A stretch of DNA of 64,000 nucleotides from Candidatus Symbiopectobacterium sp. NZEC151 (GTDB lineage: Bacteria > Pseudomonadota > Gammaproteobacteria > Enterobacterales > Enterobacteriaceae). Location: the NCBI RefSeq assembly GCF_025962655.1, contig NZ_JAGFPE010000003.1, positions 186,001 through 250,000 on the forward strand, read 5' to 3'. Numbering within the stretch: the stretch's first letter is position 1; every line of letters starts with the position of its first letter. Below are positions 31,657 through 43,817 of this stretch, piece after piece. Made by a program: the position numbers and the translations under genes. The notes below the pieces were generated by a model that was not told the origin of the DNA, did not search any database, and saw only the letters and a list, made by a program, of their open reading frames with translations.

Positions 31657-33375
31657 TTATTTTCCGCCTGCGGTGTAAGGCAAGCTATCAAAAGTTCGCA
31701 GCCCTTTCTTACTGTAGGGATCGCCTATCCAACGCTCTGATTGACGAAACGCAGGGCTGACCAGGCTTTTTCCGGGCTCCTGAAGATCGTAGCTGAGTCC
31801 CGCCAGCGTTGACCAGGTATGCAGTAGATGCGCATTGCTGTATTTCCGGTCTACGTAAGGGGCATAGTCGATCGGGTGATCTTTCTGCCACTGTGGCGAA
31901 TTCCAGAGAATGAACGGCACCGTGTACATGGTACGCGTCGGTGCAGACTCATCGCGTCCGAGCACGGTGTGCGGCGGCGTCTCGTAAACGTCTTCACCGT
32001 GATCCGAGAAGTAGAGCAGGAAACCATTCGGCTGCGTTTTTTCAAAGGTGCGGATCAGCGTTTCAACCACGTAATCGTTGTACAGCTCGGCATTGTCGTA
32101 ATCGTTATAGACTTCGACATCGCTGTCGCTCACACCGTCAGGAATCCCTTCGCGCCCGACAAATTTGGTTGCATCTTCTGGATAACGGAATTTGTATTTC
32201 ATGTGAGTGCCTAGCAGGTGCACCACAATAAACTTCTTCTCTGCGGGATCGGTCAGCACCTTTTCAAACGGCGCGAACACCACGTCATCGTACTGACGCG
32301 CGCTTTGAGTGCGCTGATTGTTCATATAGAACTGTTCGTCAGTCTGCTGAGAGAATACTGTCAGCAACGTATTCCGTTTGGTCATTGTCTGCTGATTGGT
32401 GATCCAGAACGTTTTGTATCCGGCCTGTTTCATCATGTTCATCAGCGAGGGCTTGGTCAGATAGAGATCCGGCTGCTGCTCATCGGCAAACGTCAGTGCC
32501 TGCTGCAAGATTTCAATGGTGTAGGGGCGTGAAGTCACCACATCGTTGAACACCACCAGATTGGGATCGCTTTTACGCAGTGCATCCAGACGCGGCGTGG
32601 TCTGACGACCATAGCCGTACAGGCTCATGCGACTGCTGGTGGTTGATTCACCGATCACCAACACCAACGTGCGCGGCGTATCGCCATTAGCATCTTTCAG
32701 GTTTGCCAGAGGGGGCAATGCCGCATTCTGCTTGAGCATTTCCGTCATGCTTTCTAATTGCTGGCGGTACTCAACATAACCGGCAATATACTGCCACGGT
32801 GCGGTGGTCGACATACGGCTTGCCAGATAGCCACTGGCTTCTGCCAGCGTTTCTCCCTCGTTGTGCATTTTTTTATAAAGGGGGACACCAAACAGCACCA
32901 CGGCAATTAAGGTACACACCGTGACTTTATATTTTAACGGCAGGTAAACCGGGCGCACTTTACGCCACAGGAATCCGACTATCAGCGTATAAAAAATCAA
33001 TATAGCCAAAACTTTCAGACTGAAATATTGGCTTACATATTCACCAGCTTCTTTGCTATTAGACTCGAACATCACAAACATGACGCTCTGTGAGAACTCT
33101 TGTTTGTATATCGAGTAGTAACCCAGTGCGATCAAAGAGGTAGCCCATAACAGGATACCCAGTACGCTGCTGATGATTTTGGTTCTGGCAGGGAAAACAA
33201 AAACGGGGATCAGCCATAACAAACTGTAAAGTAACGAATCACGTAGCCCCGTGGTGCCGCTGTGACCGGTCAGAACGATGACAAGCTGAAGTGCGCAGGA
33301 GAAAAACCAAAAATAGAGCAAAAGCCATCCGAGCGAACGCCAACTAAAGCGTTCTTTAACAAAGAGTTCAGACAT
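31657..33375 (-). CDS. eptC: Lipopolysaccharide phosphoethanolamine transferase (heptose-I type)
   Basis: An inner-membrane enzyme with a periplasmic catalytic domain, transferring phosphoethanolamine to the LPS core (CptA/EptC/YijP). From the ATG at 33375 (GGAA upstream) it is 572 residues, close to E. coli. About five N-terminal membrane helices are followed by the sulfatase-fold domain: nucleophile Thr in LVLVIGESTTSSRMSLYGY, then SRPYTIEILQQALTF, VHLLGTHMKYKFRYP, and the metal ligands in YFSDHGEDVYETPPH. High similarity over the whole length makes this assignment firm. An upstream GTG at 33387 would add four residues. Confidence 0.94.
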   Translation of the reverse strand: MSELFVKERFSWRSLGWLLLYFWFFSCALQLVIVLTGHSGTTGLRDSLLYSLLWLIPVFVFPARTKIISSVLGILLWATSLIALGYYSIYKQEFSQSVMFVMFESNSKEAGEYVSQYFSLKVLAILIFYTLIVGFLWRKVRPVYLPLKYKVTVCTLIAVVLFGVPLYKKMHNEGETLAEASGYLASRMSTTAPWQYIAGYVEYRQQLESMTEMLKQNAALPPLANLKDANGDTPRTLVLVIGESTTSSRMSLYGYGRQTTPRLDALRKSDPNLVVFNDVVTSRPYTIEILQQALTFADEQQPDLYLTKPSLMNMMKQAGYKTFWITNQQTMTKRNTLLTVFSQQTDEQFYMNNQRTQSARQYDDVVFAPFEKVLTDPAEKKFIVVHLLGTHMKYKFRYPEDATKFVGREGIPDGVSDSDVEVYNDYDNAELYNDYVVETLIRTFEKTQPNGFLLYFSDHGEDVYETPPHTVLGRDESAPTRTMYTVPFILWNSPQWQKDHPIDYAPYVDRKYSNAHLLHTWSTLAGLSYDLQEPGKSLVSPAFRQSERWIGDPYSKKGLRTFDSLPYTAGGK

Positions 33376-33541
33376 ATTCAATTCCACACAACGTTGTTAT
33401 TTTTTATGCAGCGCCAAATAGCACTACTTTAATGAGGTCTATTTTTTGATTACCTCTCGTCCGGCACTGCAATAATCAACACCGAAGAGCAGTACTATCC
33501 GTTTAAGACCTTAATATAAAATTAAGTTCAGCCGGTGAGTC

Positions 33542-33580
33542 AAAAAAAAAGCGGCCCCCCATTATCGGCGGGCCGCTTTT
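33542..33580. terminator. Bidirectional terminator downstream of deaD
   Basis: GCGGCCC (33551-33557) pairs with GGGCCGC (33570-33576), preceded by nine A and followed by TTTT. It ends transcription of deaD on the minus strand before eptC. Confidence 0.85.
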
Positions 33581-33696
33581 TATACCAAAAATAAAACAAG
33601 GGTAAAAGTTATGTAAGGCACTATTTTATTATTTGAAGCGAAGTGTTGAACTTCGCCCCAAAGATAAGCCAATACACCGATTACTCAATGTGCTTT

Positions 33697-35613
33697 TTAT
33701 TGACCAACATCCGCAGGACGGCGGCGCGGAGCGCGTTGACCTTCACTGCGTTGGCCGTCGCGGTTGAAATTGCGTTCGCGACGTTCGCCCTGACCTTCAC
33801 GGCGAGCATCACCCTGCCCACCGAATGAACGACGTCCACCTTCACGACGATCGCCAGCACCAGCACCAGCGCCAGAACGCGGTGCGCCACGGCTGTCGCT
33901 GCGTTCACGACGTTCGAACGGCTGTGCATCACCGATCAGTTGCATGTTCATCGGCTTGTTCAGGATGCGTGTGCGGGTAAAGTGCGTCAGCAGATCGCCC
34001 GGCATCCCCTTCGGCAATTCGATGGTTGAATGCGATGCGAACAGCTTGATGTTGCCGATGTAGCGGCTGCTGATATCCCCTTCGTTGGCAATAGCACCGA
34101 CGATATGGCGAACTTCAACGCCGTCATCACGACCCACTTCGATGCGATACAGTTGCATCTCACCCACATCACGGCGCTCACGACGCTGCGGACGATCGCC
34201 ATCATTACCGGGGCGACGATCGCCACGGTCATTACGATCATTACGCTCGTCACGATCGCGGAATTCGCGGCGCGGACGACGCTCAATCGCTGGTTCCGGC
34301 GGCAGGATCAGCGGACGCTCACCTTGCGCCATTTTCAGCAATGCCGCAGCCAGCGTTTCGATATCCAGCTCTTCAGCCGGTTGCAGTTTAGCCAGCAACG
34401 CACGGTACATATCCAGATCGCTGCTTTCGAGCTGTGACTGCACTTTGGCAGCGAACTTCGCCAGACGGCGCTCGCCTAACAGTTCAACGTTCGGCAATTC
34501 CACTTCCGGAATGGTCAGCTTCATGGTGCGTTCAACGTTGCGCAGCAGGCGACGTTCACGGTTTTCCACGAACAGTAATGCACGACCTGCACGACCGGCG
34601 CGGCCAGTACGGCCAATACGGTGCACGTAGGATTCTGCATCCATCGGAATATCGTAGTTCACTACCAGGCTGATACGTTCTACATCCAGACCGCGTGCCG
34701 CAACGTCGGTGGCGATCAAAATATCCAGACGACCATCTTTCAGGCGTTCCAGCGTCTGCTCACGCAGCGCCTGGTTCATGTCACCGTTCAGTGCCGCGCT
34801 GTTGTACCCGCTACGCTCCAGGGCTTCAGCCACTTCCAGCGTTGCGTTTTTGGTACGCACGAAAATGATGGCAGCGTCAAAATCTTCCGCTTCCAGGAAA
34901 CGCACCAGCGCTTCGTTCTTACGCATGCCGTGCACAGTCCAGTAGCTCTGGCTGATGTCCGGGCGCGTCGTCACGCTTGACTGAATGCGCACTTCCTGCG
35001 GATCTTTCATGAAGCGGCGCGTAATACGGCGAATCGCTTCCGGCATGGTTGCCGAGAACAGCGCCGTTTGGTGCTGAGCCGGAATCTGGGCCATGATGTT
35101 TTCGACATCGTCAATGAAGCCCATACGCAACATTTCGTCAGCTTCATCCAGCACCAGACCGCTCAGGTTGGAGAGATCCAGCGTACCGCGTTTCAGGTGA
35201 TCCAGCAGACGTCCTGGTGTACCCACCACAATTTGCGCACCCTGGCGCAATGCACGCAATTGAACGTCATAGCGCTGGCCGCCATAGAGCGCTACTACGC
35301 TCACACCGTGCATGTGTTTGGAGAAATCATTACAAGCTTCAGCAACCTGCACCGCCAACTCACGGGTCGGTGCCAGCACCAGCATTTGCGGTGCTTTCAA
35401 TTCAGGTTTGAGATTGTGCAACAGCGGTAATGAAAACGCTGCTGTCTTGCCGCTACCGGTCTGGGCCATACCCAGCACGTCGCGACCATTAAGCAAATGA
35501 GGAATACATTCTGCCTGGATGGGAGAGGGTTTCTCATATCCCAGATCCGACAGTGCATTCAGAATAGGAGCGGACAGCCCCAGGTCAGCAAAAGAGGTTT
35601 CAAACTCTGCCAT
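33697..35613 (-). CDS. deaD: Cold-shock DEAD-box RNA helicase
   Basis: DeaD (CsdA) unwinds RNA in ribosome assembly and mRNA decay, especially in the cold. The protein is 638 residues from the ATG at 35613. The helicase motifs are in order: Q motif (GYEKPSPIQ), I ([10 protein letters not shown]), Ia (PTRELAVQ), II (LDEADEML), III (SAT), IV-VI ([11 protein letters not shown]). These are followed by a DbpA-like RNA-binding domain and an Arg/Gly-rich tail. A stretch dense in [16 protein letters not shown] lies between the core and the RNA-binding domain. It is downstream of nlpI. Confidence 0.97.
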   Translation of the reverse strand: MAEFETSFADLGLSAPILNALSDLGYEKPSPIQAECIPHLLNGRDVLGMAQTGSGKTAAFSLPLLHNLKPELKAPQMLVLAPTRELAVQVAEACNDFSKHMHGVSVVALYGGQRYDVQLRALRQGAQIVVGTPGRLLDHLKRGTLDLSNLSGLVLDEADEMLRMGFIDDVENIMAQIPAQHQTALFSATMPEAIRRITRRFMKDPQEVRIQSSVTTRPDISQSYWTVHGMRKNEALVRFLEAEDFDAAIIFVRTKNATLEVAEALERSGYNSAALNGDMNQALREQTLERLKDGRLDILIATDVAARGLDVERISLVVNYDIPMDAESYVHRIGRTGRAGRAGRALLFVENRERRLLRNVERTMKLTIPEVELPNVELLGERRLAKFAAKVQSQLESSDLDMYRALLAKLQPAEELDIETLAAALLKMAQGERPLILPPEPAIERRPRREFRDRDERNDRNDRGDRRPGNDGDRPQRRERRDVGEMQLYRIEVGRDDGVEVRHIVGAIANEGDISSRYIGNIKLFASHSTIELPKGMPGDLLTHFTRTRILNKPMNMQLIGDAQPFERRERSDSRGAPRSGAGAGAGDRREGGRRSFGGQGDARREGQGERRERNFNRDGQRSEGQRAPRRRPADVGQ

Positions 35614-35789
35614 GTAAACGTGCCTCATAGTGAAATGGCGGCCAGTCTACACGTAACTTGTCGAGAAAATACTCAGTCATTTTCATTGAAAAGTGTGAAC
35701 CGGCTCAAATTAGATTAAAAAACGAACAAAAAAGCCCTCGCCCGTTAAGGCGATGGAAACGGTGGTTCCCGGCTGATTACGTTCGTCAG

Positions 35790-36674
35790 CTATTGCTGGT
35801 CCGATCCTGATAGGTCGTCTTGTTCTTGGCCTAACAATGCCAATTCCAACAATGCATAGCGGTGCTCAACAAAGTTATGTACGTTGTTGGCAACCGTCAG
35901 CTTGAACAACGCCATGGCGTTATTCTTGTCCCCCAGACTTAGGTAGTGCTTACCTAAATAGAAGTCAGTTTCACTGAGATGCTCAGCGAGCGAAGTGTTA
36001 TCCGTTGCTTCTGCCTTCAGGCGCTCCATCAGCACAGCTTCACTGATGTTGCCCAGGTAGAATTCGACAATATTCCATCCCCAAGGACCTCTTTCTGCAC
36101 TGTCATAACGCTGCTTCAGCGCGGCCTTGGCTGTGTTGGGATCTATCTCCCGTTCAGCCAGATACAGCCATAACGTGCGGAAAGGATCGTTCGGATCGTC
36201 TCGATAAAACGCCAGCAGATCATCCTGCGCTAACAGGTAACGACCGCCATAATACAAAGCGATGCCCCGGTTCAAACGCGCATAATTGTAAGTTGGATCA
36301 AGCTCTAGTACAGAATCAAACGCTTCATAGGCAGCATCAAAATTGCCTGCCTGCGTTAAATAAATGCCGAGATAGTTAAACACTTCCGGCATATCCGGAC
36401 GGATTGATAGCGCTTGTGAAAAATCATTACGCGCTAACGCTCTCAGTCCGAGACTATCATACAGCACTCCGCGCTCATATAATAGCTGTGCGCGTTCGTC
36501 ATCGGTTAACGCCCGACTGGCAAGAATTTGTTCCATGCGCGCCAAAATGACTTCCTGCTGTAAAGCAGGCTGCACTGGAATTGCCAATACCGCGTTATTA
36601 CGCCAATCCGTGTTGCTGCATCCTGCCAGCATAAGTGCTGTCGCAACATAACACCAGCGTAAGAAAGGCTTCAT
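35790..36674 (-). CDS. nlpI: Lipoprotein NlpI (TPR)
   Basis: An outer-membrane lipoprotein of 294 residues, the E. coli length. The lipobox LMLAGCSN near residue 19 gives lipidated Cys. TPR helices follow (for example [20 protein letters not shown] and [29 protein letters not shown], read as successive repeats). Known role: adaptor for the protease Prc, controlling the peptidoglycan hydrolase MepS, and a scaffold for cell-wall enzymes. It sits between pnp and deaD, as in E. coli. Confidence 0.96.
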   Translation of the reverse strand: MKPFLRWCYVATALMLAGCSNTDWRNNAVLAIPVQPALQQEVILARMEQILASRALTDDERAQLLYERGVLYDSLGLRALARNDFSQALSIRPDMPEVFNYLGIYLTQAGNFDAAYEAFDSVLELDPTYNYARLNRGIALYYGGRYLLAQDDLLAFYRDDPNDPFRTLWLYLAEREIDPNTAKAALKQRYDSAERGPWGWNIVEFYLGNISEAVLMERLKAEATDNTSLAEHLSETDFYLGKHYLSLGDKNNAMALFKLTVANNVHNFVEHRYALLELALLGQEQDDLSGSDQQ

Positions 36675-36759
36675 TTCCCACTCCCGAAGACAAACATTGG
36701 ATGAACATCCTGTCCCCGCACGCTCAATGTAAGGCTATCCGCGCCTCACAAAATGCCCA

Positions 36760-36781
36760 ACTCCCCGCCTGAGCGGGGAGT
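36760..36781 (-). terminator. Terminator downstream of pnp
   Basis: ACTCCCCGC and GCGGGGAGT form a 9-bp stem with a 4-base loop, 25 bases past the pnp stop. The following minus-strand bases (TGGGCATTTTG) give only a weak T run. Confidence 0.6.
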
Positions 36782-36805
36782 GGCAAAACAACAGCAAAAC
36801 GGCTG

Positions 36806-38932
36806 TTATTCTTCCTCAGAAGGCGCTGTAGCAGCGGCATCCTGAGACTGAGCAGTTGCTTCCTTGATACTCAAACGTACACGGCCCTGACGGTCAACTT
36901 CCAGTACTTTAACCGGAACTTCCTGACCCATTTGCAGGTAGTCAGTGACTTTCTCAACGCGCTTGTCAGCGATTTGAGAGATGTGTACCAGACCTTCTTT
37001 GCCGCCGCCAATGGCAACGAACGCGCCGAAATCAACGATGCGCGTTACCTTACCCTGGTAGACGCGACCCACTTCGATCTCTGCGGTGATCTCTTCGATA
37101 CGACGAATGGCATGACGCGCTTTATCGCCGTCGGTTGCGGCGATTTTCACCGTACCGTCATCTTCGATCTCGATAGTGGTGCCCGTCTCTTCGGTCAGCG
37201 CACGGATCACAGAACCACCTTTACCAATCACGTCTTTGATCTTGTCAACGCTGATCTTGATGGTGTGGATACGCGGTGCAAACTGAGAAATGTCGCCACG
37301 CGGCGCGCCGATAGCCTGTTCCATCACGCCCAGAATGTGCAGACGTGCACCCTTGGCCTGATTCAGAGCAACCTGCATGATTTCGCGGGTGATACCTTCA
37401 ATCTTGATATCCATTTGCAGTGCGGTAACGCCTTCACGGCTACCGGCCACTTTGAAGTCCATATCGCCCAGGTGATCTTCGTCACCCAGAATGTCGGACA
37501 GCACCACAAAGTTATCGCCTTCTTTCACCAGACCCATTGCGATACCCGCAACGGCGGCTTTGATCGGCACGCCCGCGTCCATCAGCGCCAGAGAGGCACC
37601 GCAGACAGAAGCCATGGAAGAAGAGCCGTTGGATTCCGTGATTTCAGACACCACACGCACCGTGTACGGGAACTCAGCTGCGGTAGGCATCACTGCCAGT
37701 ACGCCGCGTTTCGCCAGACGGCCGTGACCAATCTCACGACGTTTCGGCGAGCCAACCATACCGGTTTCGCCCACAGAGTACGGAGGGAAGTTGTAGTGCA
37801 GCAGGAAGCGATCGGTCGTTTCGCCGGTCAATCCATCAATATTCTGCGCATCACGCTCGGTACCCAGCGTCGCTGTTACCAGCGCCTGTGTTTCACCACG
37901 GGTGAACAGTGCAGAACCGTGGGTTCTCGGCAGCACGCCAGTACGCACATCCAGCGCACGGATCATGTCTTTTTCACGGCCATCGATACGCGGTTCGCCA
38001 CGCAGAACGCGGCTACGCACCACGTTTTTCTCGATGCTGCCCAGGATATCCTGGATCTCACCCGCATCCAGCGTGTCATCCGCAGCCAACAATTGGGCTT
38101 CAGCGTCAGCTTTGATGACGTTGATTTGTTCGTAACGTTGTTGTTTCTCGGTGATGCGGTAGGCATCGCCCAGGCGCGTTTCAGACAGTGCTTGCACACG
38201 TTCCAACAGCGCAACGTTGACGGCGGGTGCCTGCCAATCCCAACGCGGTTTACCCGCTTCTTTCACCAGTTCATTGATGTTGTCGATAACCACCTGTTGC
38301 TGCTCGTGGCCAAACACCACCGCACCCAACATTTGATCTTCGCTCAGCAGGTCCGCTTCGGATTCCACCATCAGTACCGCGCCCTGCGTACCGGCAACCA
38401 CCAGATCCAGACGGCTCTGTTTCAGTTCATCGATGGTCGGGTTCAGTACAAACTGATCGTTGATGTAGCCAACGCGAGCAGCACCAATCGGCCCGTTAAA
38501 CGGCAGACCGGACAGGCTCAGCGCCGCAGAAGCACCGATCATCGCCACGATATCCGGGTTGATCTGCGGGTTTACCGAAACCACGGTAGCAATAACCTGC
38601 ACTTCATTCACAAAGCCGTCGGCGAACAGCGGACGGATCGGGCGGTCGATCAGGCGAGAAATCAGGGTTTCGCCTTCGCTAGGACGGCCTTCACGACGGA
38701 AGAACCCGCCAGGGAAGCGGCCCGCAGCGTAAGTACGCTCTTGATAGTTAACGGTCAGCGGGAAAAAGTCCTGACCCGTTTTGGCCTTTTTCGCCCCGAC
38801 AACGGTAACGAAAACAGCGGTGTCATCCATGCTGACCATTACGGCAGCAGTGGCCTGACGTGCCATCATGCCCGTTTCGAGCGTGACGGTGTTCTGACCG
38901 TATTGAAACTTACGTACGATAGGATTTAGCAA
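36806..38932 (-). CDS. pnp: Polynucleotide phosphorylase
   Basis: A 3'-5' phosphorolytic exoribonuclease and part of the RNA degradosome. The protein is 708 residues. Order: two RNase PH domains (first ends near residue 210; second holds the catalytic [17 protein letters not shown] region), a KH domain with [11 protein letters not shown], and an S1 domain ([21 protein letters not shown]). It begins with TTG at 38932 after AAGGAT, the same rare start used in E. coli pnp, giving [12 protein letters not shown]. It is separated from rpsO by a leader and terminator. Confidence 0.97.
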   Translation of the reverse strand: MLNPIVRKFQYGQNTVTLETGMMARQATAAVMVSMDDTAVFVTVVGAKKAKTGQDFFPLTVNYQERTYAAGRFPGGFFRREGRPSEGETLISRLIDRPIRPLFADGFVNEVQVIATVVSVNPQINPDIVAMIGASAALSLSGLPFNGPIGAARVGYINDQFVLNPTIDELKQSRLDLVVAGTQGAVLMVESEADLLSEDQMLGAVVFGHEQQQVVIDNINELVKEAGKPRWDWQAPAVNVALLERVQALSETRLGDAYRITEKQQRYEQINVIKADAEAQLLAADDTLDAGEIQDILGSIEKNVVRSRVLRGEPRIDGREKDMIRALDVRTGVLPRTHGSALFTRGETQALVTATLGTERDAQNIDGLTGETTDRFLLHYNFPPYSVGETGMVGSPKRREIGHGRLAKRGVLAVMPTAAEFPYTVRVVSEITESNGSSSMASVCGASLALMDAGVPIKAAVAGIAMGLVKEGDNFVVLSDILGDEDHLGDMDFKVAGSREGVTALQMDIKIEGITREIMQVALNQAKGARLHILGVMEQAIGAPRGDISQFAPRIHTIKISVDKIKDVIGKGGSVIRALTEETGTTIEIEDDGTVKIAATDGDKARHAIRRIEEITAEIEVGRVYQGKVTRIVDFGAFVAIGGGKEGLVHISQIADKRVEKVTDYLQMGQEVPVKVLEVDRQGRVRLSIKEATAQSQDAAATAPSEEE

Positions 38933-39190
38933 AATAATATCCTTTACTCAGGGTTTATCATTCTCGGGTTTACCAGATGCCAGCCGATGTCGTTATGCTC
39001 GACGCAGCGTCTCCCCGTTGATTACAAACCATCTCACTACATCCTCGCGACTAATGACAACCCTCACGCCACGCTGGAACAGGTCCAGAAAGAGACATAA
39101 AGTTTCTCATTAGCCGCGCGAACCTCTGTAGCGAACGGCGACGACAAAGTCGGTGATACATTACTCTGTTTTGCAAGCACTTCCTAGAAG
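38933..39190 (-). promoter_or_regulatory. pnp leader region
   Basis: About 260 bases with no gene between the rpsO terminator and pnp. In E. coli this segment carries the pnp promoter and an RNase III-processed hairpin through which PNPase autoregulates. The length and position fit, but I did not resolve the hairpin. Confidence 0.5.
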
Positions 39191-39214
39191 AAAGGGGCCC
39201 TATGAGGCCCCTTT
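39191..39214 (-). terminator. rpsO terminator
   Basis: AAAGGGGCC pairs with GGCCCCTTT (9 bp, 6-base loop), followed on the minus strand by CTTCT. It lies 19 bases past the rpsO stop and matches the position of E. coli rpsO t1. Confidence 0.85.
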
Positions 39215-39232
39215 CCACTGAAACTCGCCAGA

Positions 39233-39502
39233 TTAGCGACGCAGACCCAGACGCTCGATCAGGGTAGCATAACGCGCTACATCTTTACGCTTCAGGTAGT
39301 CCAGCAGCTTACGGCGCTGAGAAACCATACGCAGCAGACCACGACGGCTGTGGTGATCCTTTTTGTGCTCGGAGAAGTGGCCTTGCAGATGGTTAATCTG
39401 CGCGGTCAACAGAGCAACCTGCACTTCGGTAGAACCACTGTCGTTAGTGCCGCGACCGAATTCTGCGACGATTTTTGCTTTAGCTTCAACGCTTAGAGAC
39501 AT
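39233..39502 (-). CDS. rpsO: 30S ribosomal protein uS15
   Basis: An 89-residue primary rRNA-binding protein of the 30S platform, full length for the family. The block [20 protein letters not shown] is the rRNA-binding core. It sits between truB and pnp in the conserved order. Confidence 0.98.
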   Translation of the reverse strand: MSLSVEAKAKIVAEFGRGTNDSGSTEVQVALLTAQINHLQGHFSEHKKDHHSRRGLLRMVSQRRKLLDYLKRKDVARYATLIERLGLRR

Positions 39503-39637
39503 TGTAATACTCCAAAACAGTATAGATAAAAAAAACAGGTGCCGATCTCTAATTCAGCGACCTCTGTAACCTATTAAAAATAGGCCGCGCCATTCTACTC
39601 TCAGCCATGGCCGATCGCAAGGCAGACGCGGTGAGCC

Positions 39638-40582
39638 TTATTCCGAGAATTCGACCACCAGACGCTTGGGAGCCACGCGTCCGGCATCATCGATAATCCC
39701 CATGCCAATGAACGAATGGGCGTCACCTTCGGTGATGCGTACCATCCCTTCTGCGGGGGCGTTAGCCGCTGCAACAGCCTGCCCGAGCTTGAGGTAACCC
39801 GCCACGGCTGGCGGCAAATTCACCTCAGGATAATCACTGACCGGGCTGTCCATCGGCATCAGCAGCGGATCCAGCACCGCTTCAAGGGGTTGCCCTTCCG
39901 CTTGCGCCTGCGTCAACAGGGCTTGCAGACTGTCCAATGTCACCATGCGCTCTGCCGGATAAGTGGCAACCTGCACGCGGCGCAGATAAGTCACATGGGC
40001 ACCACAGCCGAGCTTTTCACCGAGATCGTCGATGATGGTACGAATGTAGGTACCTTTGGAACAGTGAATTTCCAGCTCCAACTCATCGGCATCGTGGCGG
40101 ATAAACAGCAGTTCATACACGGTAATATCACGCGCTTCACGCGGGACAGTGATCCCCTGGCGCGCATACTCATACAGCGGACGGCCCTGATGCTTCAGCG
40201 CAGAATACATCGATGGCACCTGCTGCGTGGTGCCACGAAAACTTTCCAGTGCATCCGCCAATGCCTGCTCGGTAAACGTCACCGCGCGCGTTTCCACCAC
40301 ATTGCCATCGGCATCTGAGGTGTCAGTACGCTGCCCCAGACGAGCAATCACCCGGTAACGCTTATCCGAATCCAGCAAATACTGAGAGAACTTGGTGGCT
40401 TCCCCCAGGCAGATCGGCAGCATACCGGTAGCAAGCGGATCCAGCGCACCGGTGTGTCCGGCCCGGTTGGCATTAAAAATGCGTTTTACCTTTTGCAGCA
40501 CGTCATTGGATGACGCACCTTGCGGTTTATCCAGCAATAACACGCCGTGGATATCACGGCCGCGACGACGAGGACGACTCAT
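39638..40582 (-). CDS. truB: tRNA pseudouridine-55 synthase
   Basis: TruB makes pseudouridine 55 in the T-loop of tRNAs. The protein is 314 residues, the same as E. coli. The catalytic Asp is in [14 protein letters not shown], preceded by [13 protein letters not shown]. It has a C-terminal PUA domain ([19 protein letters not shown]). The ATG at 40582 shares one base with the rbfA stop (TGATG), so translation is coupled; a TTG one codon earlier is the alternative. Confidence 0.97.
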   Translation of the reverse strand: MSRPRRRGRDIHGVLLLDKPQGASSNDVLQKVKRIFNANRAGHTGALDPLATGMLPICLGEATKFSQYLLDSDKRYRVIARLGQRTDTSDADGNVVETRAVTFTEQALADALESFRGTTQQVPSMYSALKHQGRPLYEYARQGITVPREARDITVYELLFIRHDADELELEIHCSKGTYIRTIIDDLGEKLGCGAHVTYLRRVQVATYPAERMVTLDSLQALLTQAQAEGQPLEAVLDPLLMPMDSPVSDYPEVNLPPAVAGYLKLGQAVAAANAPAEGMVRITEGDAHSFIGMGIIDDAGRVAPKRLVVEFSE

Positions 40583-40983
40583 CAATCCTCCCGATCGTCG
40601 TCACCGTTGGCAGAACGCTTCTCGGCATCACTGCGCAAGACATTGGTCACCAGGTTGGACATCCGCATCCCTTCCACCAACGAGTTGTCGTAGGCGAAAG
40701 TCAATTCCGGCACCACGCGCAAACGCATTGCCTTACCGAGCAGCACACGAATAAAACCAGAGGCATCCTGCAATGCTTTGATACCCGCTTTCACCTGCTC
40801 AGGTTCATTATCGTTCAGAAACGTCACAAATACCTTGGCATACGCCAAATCGCGTGACAGATCGACACCAGAAACTGTCGCCATGCCCACGCGCGGATCC
40901 TTCACTTCACGCTGAAGAATAATGGCGATCTCTTTCTGCATCTCTTGCGACACGCGCTGAGTGCGACTGAATTCTCTAGCCAT
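40582..40983 (-). CDS. rbfA: Ribosome-binding factor A
   Basis: RbfA is a 30S maturation factor needed in the cold. It is 133 residues, the E. coli length, and starts [19 protein letters not shown] with a KH-type core ([18 protein letters not shown]). It lies between infB and truB, overlapping truB by one base. Confidence 0.97.
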   Translation of the reverse strand: MAREFSRTQRVSQEMQKEIAIILQREVKDPRVGMATVSGVDLSRDLAYAKVFVTFLNDNEPEQVKAGIKALQDASGFIRVLLGKAMRLRVVPELTFAYDNSLVEGMRMSNLVTNVLRSDAEKRSANGDDDRED

Positions 40984-41000
40984 AATCGAGTCCTCAAGGA

Positions 41001-41025
41001 AAAATCAGGGGGCACTAGGCCCCCT
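41001..41025 (-). terminator. Hairpin with T run in the infB-rbfA spacer (attenuator)
   Basis: AGGGGGC and GCCCCCT form a 7-bp stem with a 5-base loop, followed on the minus strand by GATTTTTCC. It lies inside the operon, so it is probably partial. Confidence 0.6.
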
Positions 41026-41076
41026 ATAAGTCAATATGACGTGCAAACGTTGCGCGTCTCGCCCTACCCTGACAGG

Positions 41077-43791
41077 TTAAGCGATAGTACGTTTGATCTC
41101 GATAATTTCGAACACTTCGATGTTATCGCCAACACGCACGTCGTTGTAGTTCTTCACGCCGATACCGCATTCCATGCCGTTACGCACTTCGTTAACGTCA
41201 TCTTTGAAGCGGCGCAGAGATTCCAGCTCGCCTTCGTAGATAACCACGTTGTCACGCAGCACGCGAATCGGGTTGTGACGTTTCACGATACCTTCCGTCA
41301 CCATACAGCCAGCGATTGCGCCAAACTTCGGTGATTTGAATACGTCGCGAACTTCGGCCAGGCCGATGATCTCTTGCTTGTATTCCGGTGCCAGCATACC
41401 GCTCATCGCCTGCTTCACTTCGTCGATCAGATCATAGATGACGGAGTAGTAACGCAGATCCAGACTTTCCGCTTCGACAACGCGACGGGCAGAGGCATCG
41501 GCACGGACGTTGAAGCCGAGAATGATGGCGTTGGACGCTGCGGCCAGCGTCGCGTCGGTTTCGGTGATCCCACCTACGCCGGAGCCCACAATCTTCACTT
41601 TCACTTCGTCGGTGGAGAGTTTCTGCAACGAATCGGCAATCGCTTCCACAGAGCCCTGAACGTCGGCTTTCATCACGATGTTCAGTTCGGACACTTCGCC
41701 TTCGGTCATGTTGGCGAACATGTTTTCCAGCTTGGATTTCTGCTGACGCGCCAGTTTCACTTCGCGGAATTTGCCTTGACGATAGAGCGCCACTTCACGG
41801 GCTTTCTTCTCGTCACGCACCACGGTGGCTTCATCACCCGCAGCCGGAACACCGGACATGCCGAGGATTTCTACCGGAATGGACGGACCCGCTTCGGTAA
41901 TTTCGCGGCCCAGCTCATCACGCATGGCACGCACGCGGCCATACTCGAAACCACACAGCACGATATCGCCCTTGTTGAGCGTACCTTCACGCACCAGTAC
42001 CGTTGCTACCGGGCCACGGCCTTTGTCCAGGAAGGATTCAATCACCACGCCGCTTGCCATACCTTTACGGACAGCCGTCAGTTCCAGCACTTCTGCTTGC
42101 AGCAGAATGGCGTTAAGCAAATCATCGATACCGGTACCGGCTTTGGCTGATACAGGGACAAACTGGCACTCACCGCCCCACTCTTCCGGAATGATGCCGT
42201 ATTGCGTCAGTTCATTTTTGACGCGATCCGGATCGGCTTCTGGCTTGTCAACCTTGTTGACCGCAACCACCACTGGCACCTTGGCCGCTTTGGCATGTTG
42301 AATCGCTTCGATGGTTTGTGGCATCACGCCGTCATCAGCAGCAACCACCAACACCACGATATCCGTTGCCTGCGCACCACGCGCACGCATCGCGGTAAAC
42401 GCGGCGTGGCCCGGGGTATCCAGGAAGGTGATCATGCCATTGTCAGTTTCAACGTGATAGGCACCGATATGCTGGGTAATCCCGCCTGCTTCGCCCGCAG
42501 CCACTTTAGTGGAGCGAATGTAGTCCAGCAGTGAGGTTTTACCGTGGTCAACGTGGCCCATAATGGTCACGACCGGTGCGCGCGATTCTGCCGCAACACC
42601 CATATCACGGTCACTCATTACCGCTTCTTCAAGCTCGTTTTCGCGACGCAGGATAACCTTGTGGCCCATTTCTTCCGCCACTAACTGCGCCGTTTCCTGA
42701 TCGATAACCTGATTGATGGTCGCCATGGCACCCAGCTTCATCATCGTCTTGATGACCTGAGAGCCTTTCACCGCCATTTTGTTCGCCAATTCGGCAACCG
42801 TAACGGTTTCACCAATCATCACATCACGGTTAACAGCCTGAACCGGCTTGTTAAAACTTTGCTGTAACGTACTGGGCTTACGCTTGCCTTTACCACCACG
42901 GGTTGCGGCGCGCGCCTCTTCACGATCAGCTTTATTTTCAGACAGGCGGTTGCCTTTCTTCTGCTTGGGCGCTTTAGCTGTCCGGGTGCGACTGCGAGAA
43001 TTACTCTCGACTTCACGATCGTTTTCATCTTCAGCGACGCGGGCATGATGCGAGGTAGTGACGTGATAGTCAGTGCTATCCTCTTCTTCACGCGGTGTCT
43101 CGCTGGCCCATTTGGCAGCGTTCTCTTCCGCCATACGGCGTGCTTCTTCCGCAACACGGCGTGCATCTTCTTCGACTTTGCTGCGAACAGCATCTTCAGA
43201 TTTACGCTTCAGTTCAGCAGCCTCAGCTTCACGGCGGGCCTTGTCTGTCGCCGGAACAGACTTTGTCGTACTATGATTATGTTGGTTGCTCAATTTGTCT
43301 TTTTCCGCTGTGTCACGCTTGGCTTTTTCAGCGGCCTCTCGCTTGGCTTGCTCTTCAGCTTCACGTTTCGCTTTTTCAGCCGCTTCACGCTGAGCTTTTG
43401 CTTCAGCTTCACGTTGGGCCTGCTCTTCAGCTTCACGTTGAGCCAGTTCTTCCGCTTCCTGCCGTGCACGCTCTTCTTCTTCAGCCTGCTGACTGTTCAG
43501 CGGATCGCGCTGAACATACGTGCGTTTTTTGCGGACTTCAATCTGCACTGATTTACTTTTTCCGCCAGTGCTCGGAATATTCAAGGTGCTACGCGTTTTA
43601 CGTTGCAGAGTCAACTTACCGGCCGCAGAACCGCGTTCGCGGTTCAAATGCGCCAGCAGCGTCTCTTTTTCCTGCTGGGACACGTTATCCGATGCAGACT
43701 TGGTGATTCCCGCATCAGCAAATTGCTGTATCAGGCGGTCTACCGGAGTCTGAATCTCTACGGCCAGCGATTGTATGGTCACTTCTGTCAT
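41077..43791 (-). CDS. infB: Translation initiation factor IF-2
   Basis: IF-2 is the GTPase that places fMet-tRNA on the 30S subunit. The protein is 904 residues, slightly longer than E. coli (890). An IF2_N domain comes first. A long charged helical segment follows, with repeated Glu-Ala-Glu/Lys-Arg units (residues about 100-220). Then comes the GTPase (G1 [16 protein letters not shown]3 DTPGHAAF, G4 NKVDKPEAD), and last domains II-IV. The repetitive linker probably accounts for the extra length. Internal starts giving shorter IF-2 forms are known in E. coli; I did not map them. Confidence 0.97.
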   Translation of the reverse strand: MTEVTIQSLAVEIQTPVDRLIQQFADAGITKSASDNVSQQEKETLLAHLNRERGSAAGKLTLQRKTRSTLNIPSTGGKSKSVQIEVRKKRTYVQRDPLNSQQAEEEERARQEAEELAQREAEEQAQREAEAKAQREAAEKAKREAEEQAKREAAEKAKRDTAEKDKLSNQHNHSTTKSVPATDKARREAEAAELKRKSEDAVRSKVEEDARRVAEEARRMAEENAAKWASETPREEEDSTDYHVTTSHHARVAEDENDREVESNSRSRTRTAKAPKQKKGNRLSENKADREEARAATRGGKGKRKPSTLQQSFNKPVQAVNRDVMIGETVTVAELANKMAVKGSQVIKTMMKLGAMATINQVIDQETAQLVAEEMGHKVILRRENELEEAVMSDRDMGVAAESRAPVVTIMGHVDHGKTSLLDYIRSTKVAAGEAGGITQHIGAYHVETDNGMITFLDTPGHAAFTAMRARGAQATDIVVLVVAADDGVMPQTIEAIQHAKAAKVPVVVAVNKVDKPEADPDRVKNELTQYGIIPEEWGGECQFVPVSAKAGTGIDDLLNAILLQAEVLELTAVRKGMASGVVIESFLDKGRGPVATVLVREGTLNKGDIVLCGFEYGRVRAMRDELGREITEAGPSIPVEILGMSGVPAAGDEATVVRDEKKAREVALYRQGKFREVKLARQQKSKLENMFANMTEGEVSELNIVMKADVQGSVEAIADSLQKLSTDEVKVKIVGSGVGGITETDATLAAASNAIILGFNVRADASARRVVEAESLDLRYYSVIYDLIDEVKQAMSGMLAPEYKQEIIGLAEVRDVFKSPKFGAIAGCMVTEGIVKRHNPIRVLRDNVVIYEGELESLRRFKDDVNEVRNGMECGIGVKNYNDVRVGDNIEVFEIIEIKRTIA

Positions 43792-43817
43792 GCTGTTCCT
43801 TTCCTGCTACAGTGTCA

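Noticed and set aside
36932-38929. 665-codon open frame on the plus strand
   Set aside because: It lies entirely antisense to pnp, and its composition (very His/Arg/Gln/Thr-rich) is that of a reverse-strand artefact.
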